DNA from: Pseudomonas sp. CFBP 13711
Lineage (GTDB): Bacteria > Pseudomonadota > Gammaproteobacteria > Pseudomonadales > Pseudomonadaceae
Length of the DNA: 64,000 bases
Assembly: GCF_014842265.1 (NCBI RefSeq)
Contig: NZ_JACYVI010000010.1
Span: 1-64,000 of the forward strand
Reading direction: 5' to 3'
The position numbers were made by a program, and so were the translations under genes. This document shows, one piece after another, positions 24,099 through 32,054 of this stretch. The notes below the pieces were generated by a model. That model saw nothing but the letters and a program-made list of their open reading frames with translations. It searched no databases and was not told the DNA's origin. Each line of letters begins with the position of its first letter. Position 1 is the stretch's first letter.

Positions 24099-24902
24099 TT
24101 AGCGCTCAAACAGCGCTTGAATCTGCGGATACGCGAGGCTGGTCTCGATGACCGTTTCCGAGCGCCCTTCCTCCAGAAAGCCCCGTGCCAGTTGCTCGGC
24201 CTGTCCCCACAGGGTCTGGGCGATGCTGGATCCGGCGCTCAACCGGCGAACGCCCAATGCGGCCAACGCATCGGCGGCGGGCAGTCCCTGTCGCGCCAGC
24301 AGATTGAGGGGCAGACCGATGCCTGCAACGACGGCTTTGATCTGCTCGACATCCACCAGGGCCGCGACGAACAGGCCGTCCGCACCCGCCTCCCTGTAAA
24401 GCTGGCCTCGCTTCAGGGTTTCCTCCAGGCGCAGCTCATCAGGGACCAGACTCGCCAGGTAAACGTCCGTGCGGGCATTGATAAAGACGTCCAGCCCGTT
24501 ACGGGCCGCCATGCTTTTGATCGCCTCGATCTTGCGGGCCAGCAGATCCGGCGCGTCGGAACCGTCCTCGATATTGATGCCGATCGCCCCGACGTCCAGC
24601 ACCCGCTTGACGTTCTCCGCAACGGTTTGCGGGTCGTCCGAATAGCCGTTTTCCATGTCCACCGACAGCGGCACCTTGATCAATCGCGCGATGCTGGCCG
24701 CGACGCTGACCGCAATGCCGACCGGAAACACCCGGCCATCGGCATAGCCCTGGGCCCAGGCGACCCCGGCGCTGGTGGTCGCAATGGCCGTGGCGCCGAG
24801 GCTTTCGAACAGCCGCGCGCTGCCCGCGTCCCAGGCATTGGGCAGACGCAAAACGGTGGATTGGTGGTGCAGTGAGCGAAACGTCTGAGCGGAACCGGGC
24901 AT
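24099..24902 (-). CDS. Isocitrate lyase / PEP mutase superfamily protein
   Basis: A 267-residue TIM-barrel protein of the PEP mutase/isocitrate lyase superfamily. Motifs are LPNAWDAGSARLFESLGATAIATTSAG, the metal-binding region PLSVDMENGYSD, GINIEDGSDAPDLL and FINARTDVYLA. Members cleave or form C-C or P-C bonds, for example oxaloacetase, methylisocitrate lyase or phosphonopyruvate-related enzymes. The loop Cys of true lyases (KKCGH-type) is not seen, so the reaction is unknown. Start: ATG 24902 lies six bases after GGAG; upstream ATGs at 24908 and 24914 have none. It lies between the mutagenesis cassette and ogt without obvious functional link. Confidence 0.8.
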   Translation of the reverse strand: MPGSAQTFRSLHHQSTVLRLPNAWDAGSARLFESLGATAIATTSAGVAWAQGYADGRVFPVGIAVSVAASIARLIKVPLSVDMENGYSDDPQTVAENVKRVLDVGAIGINIEDGSDAPDLLARKIEAIKSMAARNGLDVFINARTDVYLASLVPDELRLEETLKRGQLYREAGADGLFVAALVDVEQIKAVVAGIGLPLNLLARQGLPAADALAALGVRRLSAGSSIAQTLWGQAEQLARGFLEEGRSETVIETSLAYPQIQALFER

Positions 24903-24993
24903 GATCATCTCCATTGATTTAAGGGTCGGCCGTTGCGTACGTTTTCAAGCGGCGTGTTGCGTGAAGCTTTGCGTAAACCGTGAAGCGATTGAT

Positions 24994-25533
24994 TCAGAAC
25001 AGTGACGCCTGGGTCGAAGCCACTGCCATGACGCGCCTTCCCCGCTGTACCGGCTGATACCCCTCCAGGGTCAGCAGCAGGTGCTTGGCATCGAGGCCAC
25101 CCGCAAAACCGGTCAGCGCACCGGAGCTGCCGATCACCCGATGACAGGGGGCGATGATCGAGATGGGGTTTTTGCCGTTGGCGGCTCCGACCGCGCGCAC
25201 GGCGGCGGGGTTGCCGATCTGCAGGGCAATGTCTAGATAACTGCGGGTTTCGCCGAAGGGAATATTCAGCAAGGCCTGCCAGACTTTCTGCTGAAAATCC
25301 GTCCCATGGAATTCGAGTTCAAGCTCGAAGCGCTGACGGCGACCTGCAAAGTATTCGGCGAGCTGGCGTTCGGTCCGGTCAAGAATATCGCTGCCGTCAT
25401 CTTCGCTCATGGCTCCGAGCAGCACGCGGTTCGGGCGGTCGTTTTCCCACAGCACGGCGGCCAGACGCGGGCCCTTGGCGATCAGTTTCAGCTGCCCAAC
25501 CGGGGAATCGATGAAACGGTAGGTGAAGGTCAT
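24994..25533 (-). CDS. ogt: Methylated-DNA--protein-cysteine S-methyltransferase
   Basis: A 179-residue suicide DNA-repair protein that moves alkyl groups from O6-alkylguanine or O4-alkylthymine to its own cysteine. The acceptor is Cys130 in IIAPCHRVIG. The helix-turn-helix FQQKVWQALLNIPFGETRSY and the arginine-finger region AVRAVGAANGKNPI are present. The length suits Ogt rather than the two-domain Ada. It sits next to alkA on the same strand with a 129-bp gap, pairing direct reversal with base excision of alkylation damage. Confidence 0.93.
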   Translation of the reverse strand: MTFTYRFIDSPVGQLKLIAKGPRLAAVLWENDRPNRVLLGAMSEDDGSDILDRTERQLAEYFAGRRQRFELELEFHGTDFQQKVWQALLNIPFGETRSYLDIALQIGNPAAVRAVGAANGKNPISIIAPCHRVIGSSGALTGFAGGLDAKHLLLTLEGYQPVQRGRRVMAVASTQASLF

Positions 25534-25662
25534 CGTCTGGCTCCTGCGCTGGTTTTTACTCTCGATACGGGCGCGCCGGGATTAACTGGAATCGTCCGTA
25601 CGTCGACATACTACTCGCGCGCCCTTCCCGAACCACCCGGTTCTTGCGCTCGAACTCGCCGG

Positions 25663-26583
25663 TCAGCCGCCCTTCTGCTTGCCCGCCGCATCCGCCGCGG
25701 AATTCCAGATGTGCATGGCGGCGTAGGCGCGCCAGGGTTTCCAGGCGTCGGCCCGCGCCTTGTGCTGTGGCAGGCGCAGCAGGCTCGGCTCCTGCAGGGT
25801 CATGAGATTCATCAGCACCAGATCGGCGGCGGGCCAGGCGTCCGGGTCACGCCAGGCGCGCATGGCGATGTATTCCACGGTCCAGGGGCCAATGCCGGGC
25901 ATGGCCAGCAACTGTCGCCGCACATCGCCGAGGTCGCCATGGCGCACGTCAAGGGACAGCTCGCCACTGGCCACCGCTGCGGCGAGACGCTGCAGGGTAT
26001 CGACGCGCTTGCCGGGCATGCCGATCTTGTCCAGGTTGGCCTGCGCCAGGGCATCCGGCGTCGGGAATCGCCACCCCAGCTGTTCATGCAGACCCTCGCT
26101 GACCTGAACCCCGGCGCGCTGCACCAGACGACCGACAATCGTGGTTGCACCCTTGACGCTGACCTGCTGCCCGACGACCGTGCGCACCGCCAGCTCGAAC
26201 CCGGAAAACGATCCCGGCACACGCAGCCCCGGACGACGCTGCACCAGCGATGCCAGCCACGGGTCTTGCGACAGGGCGTGGTCAATGATGTGAGGTTCGG
26301 CGTACAGATCGAACATGTGAGACACCGGCACGATCAGCTCATCAATGTGCTGGCTCACCTCGCCGTGGGCGGTCGCCAGCAGATGTTGCCCGTCCGGCGC
26401 CAGTGCGACCGACAAAGCACCGAGGCTGCCCTTGAAATCGATGTTGCGCAGGTACACCCCATCGACCACCGCCTCCACGCCCGCCGTCATCCGCGCCGCG
26501 AAGAAATCGAGCATGCGCTGCCAGTCAAACGGTGGGTGAAAGGGTATCAGGCGCGAGGCGTGGGGCTGGAGAGGTTGAAGCAT
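25663..26583 (-). CDS. alkA: DNA-3-methyladenine glycosylase II (AlkA-like)
   Basis: A 306-residue HhH-GPD DNA glycosylase that removes N3- and N7-alkylpurines. The N-terminal AlkA_N domain (residues 1-115) leads into VPGSFSGFELAVRTVVGQQVSVKGATTIVGRLV. The helix-hairpin-helix is LLAMPGIGPWTVEYIAMRAWRDPDAWPAADL, whose aspartate in AADL corresponds to the catalytic Asp. The family also exists fused to an Ada domain, but here no Ada part is attached. It probably forms an alkylation-repair pair with ogt downstream. No Ada-type regulator is adjacent. Confidence 0.9.
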   Translation of the reverse strand: MLQPLQPHASRLIPFHPPFDWQRMLDFFAARMTAGVEAVVDGVYLRNIDFKGSLGALSVALAPDGQHLLATAHGEVSQHIDELIVPVSHMFDLYAEPHIIDHALSQDPWLASLVQRRPGLRVPGSFSGFELAVRTVVGQQVSVKGATTIVGRLVQRAGVQVSEGLHEQLGWRFPTPDALAQANLDKIGMPGKRVDTLQRLAAAVASGELSLDVRHGDLGDVRRQLLAMPGIGPWTVEYIAMRAWRDPDAWPAADLVLMNLMTLQEPSLLRLPQHKARADAWKPWRAYAAMHIWNSAADAAGKQKGG

Positions 26584-26689
26584 GGGGGAACTGCCGGCAG
26601 TCAGGGTCGGCTGACGCTAGCGTAATCGATGGAGGCGCACAAACTTTTCGGGCGGGAACGCATAGTGAGGGTTATCACACTAGCCTCTT

Positions 26690-26822
26690 CCCGGCTGAAG
26701 CCGGTCCCACATGGAATCGCGTTCTAACTGTAGGACTGGCTTTAGCCGGGAAAGCGTCAGGGATCACAACGCAAGAATGAGGGTGATCGCACTGGCCTCT
26801 TCCCGGCTGAAGCCGGTCCTAC
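26690..26822. repeat. Cluster of three REPs
   Basis: Three CGGCTTTAGCCGGGAA-type REPs in alternating orientation (near 26690, 26735 and 26798), with linkers of the form AAAGCGTCAGGGATCAC, fill the gap between alkA and the phosphatase-fold gene. Nothing else is seen there. Confidence 0.85.
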
Positions 26823-26859
26823 AGGGATCGTGTTCTACGACGGATCCCGTGCATCTCTG

Positions 26860-27540
26860 TCAGCTCGGGCAGCCCACAGCACCGCCGTCAAGATTCTGCT
26901 TGTAGTTTTCATACTGCAGCGTGGCTTTGCCGTCGTTCCATTTGAGCGTCAGCACCAGCACGGAATCGAAGTCCTCGGCGACCCAGTCGTTGACCAGTTT
27001 GACCTTCTCGCCAGACGCTTCCTCGGCGACCTTGTTGATCAGCTCCGGCAAGTAGCCGTGGGACCAGGCGGTGTAGATGGTGGCGTCGTGGTATTTGTCG
27101 CGCATCAGCTCATCGGCCAGATCACCGGTGTCGTTGGCGGCGAAATCGATATTGACCGGCAGGCCCAGCTTTATGGCACTTGGGCCGACGGTCATCAGGG
27201 GGCGAAGGTAGCTGTAGGAATGATCGTGCTCGCCCTCTTCCACATGACGGCTCGGGTTGGCCGCGAAGATGAAATCGGCTTTGCCGAAGGTATTCGGCAG
27301 CACCGTGGACAGGTCGATGGCCCGATTGAGGCCCTGGCAGTTCAGCTGACCCAGGCCGGTTTCGGGCTTCTCGGCGTGGCGCAGAAACACCAGGGTCTGG
27401 GTGCCGTTCTTGGCCTCGGCATGAACCCCCTTACCGGCGGCGAACCAGAAAATGGCGGAAGCGATGAGGAGGGTCGGAAACAGAAAATAGGTCATGCGCT
27501 GCATCGCGCGGGACCACAGAGGAGGTGTTGAAAGGCTCAT
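26860..27540 (-). CDS. Histidine phosphatase superfamily protein, membrane-anchored or exported
   Basis: A 226-residue protein. A hydrophobic N-terminal segment (YFLFPTLLIASAIFWFAAG, residues 18-36) acts as signal or anchor, so the domain is probably periplasmic. The phosphatase motif is FLRHAEKPETG, with the Arg-His pair of the superfamily, and the second catalytic region is AWSHGYLPELI. The substrate is unknown. The start at 27540 has a poor ribosome site; ATG codons at 27504 and 27495 nearer the hydrophobic segment would also give a working signal. It appears monocistronic. Confidence 0.75.
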   Translation of the reverse strand: MSLSTPPLWSRAMQRMTYFLFPTLLIASAIFWFAAGKGVHAEAKNGTQTLVFLRHAEKPETGLGQLNCQGLNRAIDLSTVLPNTFGKADFIFAANPSRHVEEGEHDHSYSYLRPLMTVGPSAIKLGLPVNIDFAANDTGDLADELMRDKYHDATIYTAWSHGYLPELINKVAEEASGEKVKLVNDWVAEDFDSVLVLTLKWNDGKATLQYENYKQNLDGGAVGCPS

Positions 27541-27720
27541 ATCGGCATGGAGTTCTGATGGCTCGTGATGGGCGTGACGCCCGATGCAACGTCCTTGTCA
27601 GCGTGCGGCTCGGTGCAGTATGGCAAGCAAATATTTCCGTATAACGAATGCCCATCAGATCAGAAAACGCTCAAGAGGTTGCACGCAAGCGCCTGATTTG
27701 CCGAATTAATCGCCGAACGG

Positions 27721-28866
27721 TCAGAGTGTGTTGTTTTGGGGCACCGGTTTGTATCGACTGCAGACCACCGCGCTGAGCAGCACGGCGACCCCCGCTGTGG
27801 TGTAAATCCATGCAGGGGAAGCCCACGGCAGCAACACCCCGGCGAGCAGCGGTCCGACGCCTGCACCGACGTCGCGCCACACCGCATTGCCCGCCAGCGC
27901 CTGAACCCTGCCCGGCCCCGGATTGCGTTCGGCGACCAGGGTCGTCACCAATGGCAATTGCAACGCCCGCAGGATCAGAATCGCGCCGGCGCCGACGATC
28001 AGCCAGTGAAAGCCGAAGGCCGTCAACGCCAGTGCGGTCGAGGCGGAAAGCACCACCAGCATGCGCACAGCGCCGAAGCTGTCAGCCGCGCGCCCGCCCA
28101 ACGGGCTGAGAAGCATCTCCGAGGCGTAGCGCAGGGCCAGCAACACACCGGCGATAAAGACCGCATTGCCGCCGAGCACCGTCTGCGCCTGAAGCGACAA
28201 CCCGAAGATGAACAGCCCGTCCAGCGCCACGCCCTCGACGAACGACCACAGCGCCACACTGTCCGGCCGCTTGAAACGGCGCCCGGCGGAAGTGGGCAAG
28301 GGATGCGGCGCAGCGGGCAGCCCACGCGCAAACCACACCGCTCCAAGGGAACACAGCGCGAGGATGAAAAAGATAAGCCGCGGATCGTAATGCAGGCTGA
28401 TCAGCGCGCCGATGGGCAGTGCCAGCATAGGGCCGATGGCGATCATCGCGCGGGATCGACCCGCCCGACGTGCCGCTCCACCTGGCTCCGAGGTCGCCAA
28501 TGCCTGGGTCGACAGGTTCAGCGCCGCGTAACTCAGGCCCCAGCCCAGTCGCAGGATCAGCAACCACCAGAACCCGCTGATGAAGCTGTTGCCAAACGCG
28601 CAGACCGCCGATACCAGGGCCGCCAGCGTCAAGGCCGCGCGATCGCCCCGCGCGGCGTAGAAACGTACGACATAGCTGTAGCCGAAAATCCGGACCAGCC
28701 GGTTGGCCGCCAGCAGGATCCCTGCTTGGGCGAGGCTGATGCCGAAGGCCCCGGCGTTCATCGGCAGCAACAGATACAGAAGCACGTCGCTGGGCAGGCA
28801 CAAGCTGAGAATGATCGCAGAACGGCGCGATGCGGAATCGGCGGAACGGGCAGTGACGGCGGACAT
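27721..28866 (-). CDS. MFS transporter, probable efflux type
   Basis: A 381-residue major-facilitator protein with about 12 hydrophobic segments. It starts SAVTARSADSASRRSAIILSLCLPSDVLLYLLLP, shows FGYSYVVRFYAARGDRAALTLAALV at the loop after helix 2, and GGRAADSFGAVRMLVVLSA at the central repeat. No substrate motif is recognised. ATG 28866 was chosen because the family usually begins close to the first helix; ATG 28905 is also in frame, and neither has a strong ribosome site. It is divergent from the sulfonate-type ABC genes. Confidence 0.72.
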   Translation of the reverse strand: MSAVTARSADSASRRSAIILSLCLPSDVLLYLLLPMNAGAFGISLAQAGILLAANRLVRIFGYSYVVRFYAARGDRAALTLAALVSAVCAFGNSFISGFWWLLILRLGWGLSYAALNLSTQALATSEPGGAARRAGRSRAMIAIGPMLALPIGALISLHYDPRLIFFILALCSLGAVWFARGLPAAPHPLPTSAGRRFKRPDSVALWSFVEGVALDGLFIFGLSLQAQTVLGGNAVFIAGVLLALRYASEMLLSPLGGRAADSFGAVRMLVVLSASTALALTAFGFHWLIVGAGAILILRALQLPLVTTLVAERNPGPGRVQALAGNAVWRDVGAGVGPLLAGVLLPWASPAWIYTTAGVAVLLSAVVCSRYKPVPQNNTL

Positions 28867-29078
28867 GCTCGGAGAGGCCCTGTTGCAACGGTGGAGCGCC
28901 AGCATGCGGTTCTGCGCGTCGGCTGACAACCCGCAGCGCAGCGCAGCGTGCTGAGTCTTCGGACGGCGGAGATTGCCGCTGTTTGCCCAGCAACAGTCGA
29001 TCAGCAGACTGTTGCATCGGTAGCACTTTCCCACTTGCCCGGCCCCGCAATCAGGGGACCTGGGCGGCGCCTCGCCAA

Positions 29079-29094
29079 TGGCACAAAGCCTGCA
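29079..29094 (+). promoter_or_regulatory. Sigma-54 (-24/-12) promoter
   Basis: TGGCACAAAGCCTGCA matches the RpoN consensus TGGCACG-N4-TTGCW at all key positions: GG and GC have ten bases between them, with mismatches only at G7 and T12. It lies about 90 bp before the ABC binding-protein gene. The rest of 28867-29186 shows no gene. Confidence 0.6.
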
Positions 29095-29186
29095 ATATTC
29101 CAATCAAGCAGATCGATTCGCTCCGACTGCTGATTTCGTCATAAGCAGCCGTGCGCAGCTTCCGCCCCTTGACTGGACACTCACCC

Positions 29187-30173
29187 ATGACCGCACTTTC
29201 CCGTCTGCCGACGTCCTTCAAACTACTCGCCGGCGCGCTTGCACTGACGTTACAGCCGCTGGTCCAGGCTGCCGAGGCGCCACCGGCCGAGGTGCACCTG
29301 GATTACGCCTACTACTCGCCGGTCAGTCTGGTGCTCAAGCACTTTGGCTGGCTGGAAAAAGCCCTGCCATACAGCAAAGTCAGCTGGGTGTTCAGCCAGG
29401 GCAGCAACCGCTCGCTGGAATACCTCAACAGCGGCGGCGTCGACTTCGCCTCCTCCGCCAGTCTCTCGGCGGTGCTGGCGCGGGCCAACGGCAGCCCGAT
29501 CAAATCGGTTTATGTCTACAGCCGCGCCGAGTGGACCGCGCTGGTGGTGCGCAAGGATTCGACCCTGCAGAGCGTTGCCGATCTGAAGGGCAAGAAAATC
29601 GCCGCTACCAAAGGCACCGACCCTTACCTGTTTACCCTGCGCGCCTTGCAGCAGGCGAAGCTGACCAAGGACGACGTCGAACTCTTGCATCTGCAACACC
29701 CGGACGGCCGTATTGCGCTGGAGAAAGGCGACGTCGACGCCTGGGCCGGGCTCGATCCGCACATGGCCGCGAGCGAAATACAGGCCGGCTCGCGCTTGTT
29801 GTATCGCAACAAGGACTTCAACAGCTTCGGCGTGGTCAGCGTGACCGAGCGTTATGCGAAGGAACACCCTGAAGCGATCAAAACCGTCCTTGGCGCGTAC
29901 GAAAAAGCCCGGGAATGGTCGCTGAAAAATCCGGACGAGCTGGCCCAATTGCTCGCCTCCGAGTCAGGCCTGCCGCTGGATGTCGCCAAATTGCAGTTGA
30001 CCCGCACTGACCTCGGCAGCCCGCTGCTGACCGACAAAGACGTGACCGCGTCGAAGGCCGCCGCGCCGATTCTGGTTTCCGAAGCGCTGGTGCGCAAAGG
30101 GACGAACGTCGATCAGGTCATCGACCAGTTGATCGACCCGAGCTTCGGCAACGCGGTCGTCGCCAAGCCATGA
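29187..30173 (+). CDS. ABC transporter substrate-binding protein, aliphatic sulfonate (SsuA) type
   Basis: A 328-residue periplasmic binding protein. A signal peptide precedes the cleavage around LVQAAEAP. The mature domain is of the SsuA/NMT1 family: VHLDYAYYSPVSLVLKHFGWLEKAL, LNSGGVDFASSASLSAVLARANG, LKGKKIAATKGTDPYLFTLRAL. Likely ligands are alkanesulfonates or taurine-like compounds, but nitrate or thiamine-precursor ligands cannot be excluded. ATG 29187 gives the signal peptide directly. The stop overlaps the permease start (ATGA). A sigma-54 promoter lies upstream, which fits sulfur-starvation control by enhancer-binding regulators such as SfnR. Confidence 0.82.
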   Translation: MTALSRLPTSFKLLAGALALTLQPLVQAAEAPPAEVHLDYAYYSPVSLVLKHFGWLEKALPYSKVSWVFSQGSNRSLEYLNSGGVDFASSASLSAVLARANGSPIKSVYVYSRAEWTALVVRKDSTLQSVADLKGKKIAATKGTDPYLFTLRALQQAKLTKDDVELLHLQHPDGRIALEKGDVDAWAGLDPHMAASEIQAGSRLLYRNKDFNSFGVVSVTERYAKEHPEAIKTVLGAYEKAREWSLKNPDELAQLLASESGLPLDVAKLQLTRTDLGSPLLTDKDVTASKAAAPILVSEALVRKGTNVDQVIDQLIDPSFGNAVVAKP

Positions 30174-31048
30174 GCAACGCGCGGGGCAGCGAAGTCAGTG
30201 GCGGCGGTATCGGAAGCAGCGTCAGCCCCAGGGCTCAGGTGTTGAAGGACGAGGCGTTGGACGCGCAACCGGTTGTGCGGCGTGCACGTGGGAATGGGCA
30301 AACCCGCCTGAAGGGGCTTGCCGTGCCGGTGGCCCTTTTGCTGTTGTTGGAAATTGCCGTCCGCGTGGGCTGGGTGCAGTCCTACCAGATGCCGGCGCCC
30401 AGCGAAATCTCCACGACGCTGACGGACCTGGCCGACGGCGCGCTGTGGAAACACATCGGCGCCAGTTTGACGCGGGTGCTGTCGGGGTTCGTGATCGGTG
30501 CGGGTCTGGCGCTGGTGTTCGCGGCATGGGTCGGGCTCAGTCGCGAGGCGGAAGCGTATCTGGAGCCGACGTTCGCCGGCCTGCGCTCAATCCCGAGCCT
30601 GGCCTGGGTGCCGCTGTTGTTGCTGTGGCTGGGTATTGGCGAGACTTCCAAGATTGTGCTGATTGCCATCGGCGCGTTTTTTCCGGTGTACCTGAACGGC
30701 GTGGCGGCGATTCGCAACATCGATCGCAAGCTGGTGGAGGTCGGGCAGATATTTCGCTTCAGTCAGCGGCAGATGATTGTGCATATGTTTTTGCCCGCCG
30801 CCCTGCCCGGTCTGTTTACCGGCTTGCGCTCGGGGTTGAGTCTGGCGTGGATGTTTCTGGTGGCAGCGGAGTTGATCGCTGCGACGAAGGGGCTGGGTTA
30901 TTTGCTCAGTGACGGACGCGAGACGTCGAGGCCCGACATTGTGCTGGCGGCGATCATTGTGCTGGCGGTGTTGGGCAAGTTGACCGATGGGGTGTTGGCG
31001 ATGCTGGAACGGCGGTTTTTGGCCTGGCGGGATACTTTCAAAGGCTAA
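30170..31048 (+). CDS. ABC transporter permease, SsuC type
   Basis: A 292-residue inner-membrane permease of the BPD_transp_1 family with about six membrane segments after a ~45-residue polar N-terminus. The cytoplasmic ATPase-contact EAA loop is recognisable at FPVYLNGVAAIRNIDRKLVEVGQIF. Segments such as RSIPSLAWVPLLLLWLGIGETSKI are characteristic of SsuC/TauC. It is translationally coupled to the binding protein. The ATPase gene that normally follows is absent; the stop codon is followed at once by repeat copy B. Confidence 0.85.
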   Translation: MSNARGSEVSGGGIGSSVSPRAQVLKDEALDAQPVVRRARGNGQTRLKGLAVPVALLLLLEIAVRVGWVQSYQMPAPSEISTTLTDLADGALWKHIGASLTRVLSGFVIGAGLALVFAAWVGLSREAEAYLEPTFAGLRSIPSLAWVPLLLLWLGIGETSKIVLIAIGAFFPVYLNGVAAIRNIDRKLVEVGQIFRFSQRQMIVHMFLPAALPGLFTGLRSGLSLAWMFLVAAELIAATKGLGYLLSDGRETSRPDIVLAAIIVLAVLGKLTDGVLAMLERRFLAWRDTFKG

Positions 31049-31339
31049 GATCAAAAGCGTTTGCCTAACGGCAAACTGTTTCGCCTTCGGCGAGTTACTT
31101 GGAAAAGCACCCCAAGTAACCAAGGGTGCTTGCTCCTGGTTGGGTTCCTCCTTCGTCGGAATACCCTCACTCCGACGACGCTCCGTGGGCCCGCGCCGAA
31201 CGGACATCCATGTCCTGACGGCGCTCTCGCGGCATCCATGCCGCTCGGCCCACTCCGCGTCGTCTGCGTTCGGCCTGCACCAAAGTCGCGTTTCGCGGTG
31301 ACCGGACTTTTTGTGTACGAAGATCAAAAGCAGATCAAC
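31048..31339 (+). repeat. Structured dispersed repeat, copy B
   Basis: Same order of hairpins as copy A but with different arm sequences: terminal hairpin GTTTGCC/GGCAAAC (31059-31076), short hairpin TTCC/GGAA (31145-31161), outer arms CGACGACGC / GCGTCGTC, inner hairpins GGACATCCATGTCC and CGGCATCCATGCCG. It starts at the stop codon of the permease gene and runs in the same direction. It ends with GATCAAAAGCAGATCAA near a REP. Confidence 0.85.
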
Positions 31340-31360
31340 AGCGGGTCATGCGGTAAGGAC

Positions 31361-31588
31361 TTGTGGGAGTGAGCTTGCTCACGAAGGGGTCGGTACATTC
31401 AACGGATATCTGGTGTTTGAGATAAAGCATTCGCGAGCAAGCTCGCTCCCACAGGTAGGGGCGTGCTATCAGCAAAAAATGCCGGCGCCTGAGCCGGCCT
31501 CTTCCCGGCTAAAGCCGGTCCCACTAAAGGCACCGCGTACACCCTGTGGAATCGCCTCCAACTGTAGGACCGGCTTCAGCCGGGAAGC
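31361..31588. repeat. Two REP pairs between inverted repeat copies B and C
   Basis: A pair of the GAGCTTGCTC type (31361-31455) is followed by a pair of the CGGCTTTAGCCGGGAA type (31497-31588). They form the centre of a large inverted structure whose arms are structured repeats B and C. Confidence 0.85.
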
Positions 31589-31950
31589 CTTTGATCTGCT
31601 TTGCTCCGCCTTTGATCTGCTTTTGATCTTCCTACGCAAAAAGCCCAGACGACACCCATCGCGACTTGGGTGCAGGCTGAACGCAGGTCTCGCTCCGTGG
31701 GCCGAGCCGCATGGATGCGGCGAGAGCGCCGTCAGGACATGGATGTCCGTTCGGCGCGGGCCCACGGAGCGAGACCGGAGTGAAGGAACCCTGAGGAACG
31801 AAGGGCCAAACCGAGAGCAAGCACCCTTGGTTACTTGGGGTGCTTTTCCAAGTAACTCGCCGAAGGCGAAACAGTCTGCCCCCAGGCAGACGCCCTTGAT
31901 CTGAAAAACGCCGAAGGCGAAATATCTGCCGTTAGGCAGATGCTCTTAAA
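31589..31950 (-). repeat. Structured dispersed repeat, copy C, with duplicated terminal hairpin
   Basis: Opposite in orientation to copy B. The outer arms are perfectly paired (GGTCTCGCTCCGTGGGCC and its complement). The inner hairpins are GGACATGGATGTCC and CCGCATGGATGCGG, and the short hairpin is CCCT/AGGG. The terminal module occurs twice, as GTCTGCC/GGCAGAC (31874-31891) and ATCTGCC/GGCAGAT (31924-31941). The REP-side end carries an expanded TTTGATCTGC tract. This copy ends about 35 bp before a PtxS operator. Confidence 0.85.
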
Positions 31951-31985
31951 GCCATATTGACGCCACCCCACAATCTGGTGTCTCC

Positions 31986-31999
31986 TGAAACCGGTTTCA
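31986..31999. promoter_or_regulatory. PtxS operator upstream of ptxS
   Basis: TGAAACCGGTTTCA, a perfect 14-bp palindrome identical to the operator described for PtxS in pseudomonads, lies 56 bp before the ptxS start. Confidence 0.88.
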
Positions 32000-32054
32000 G
32001 AGCCCTACCGCTCTCCCCCATAAGCCTGCTGATAAATCCAATAAGGTCCAGGCC

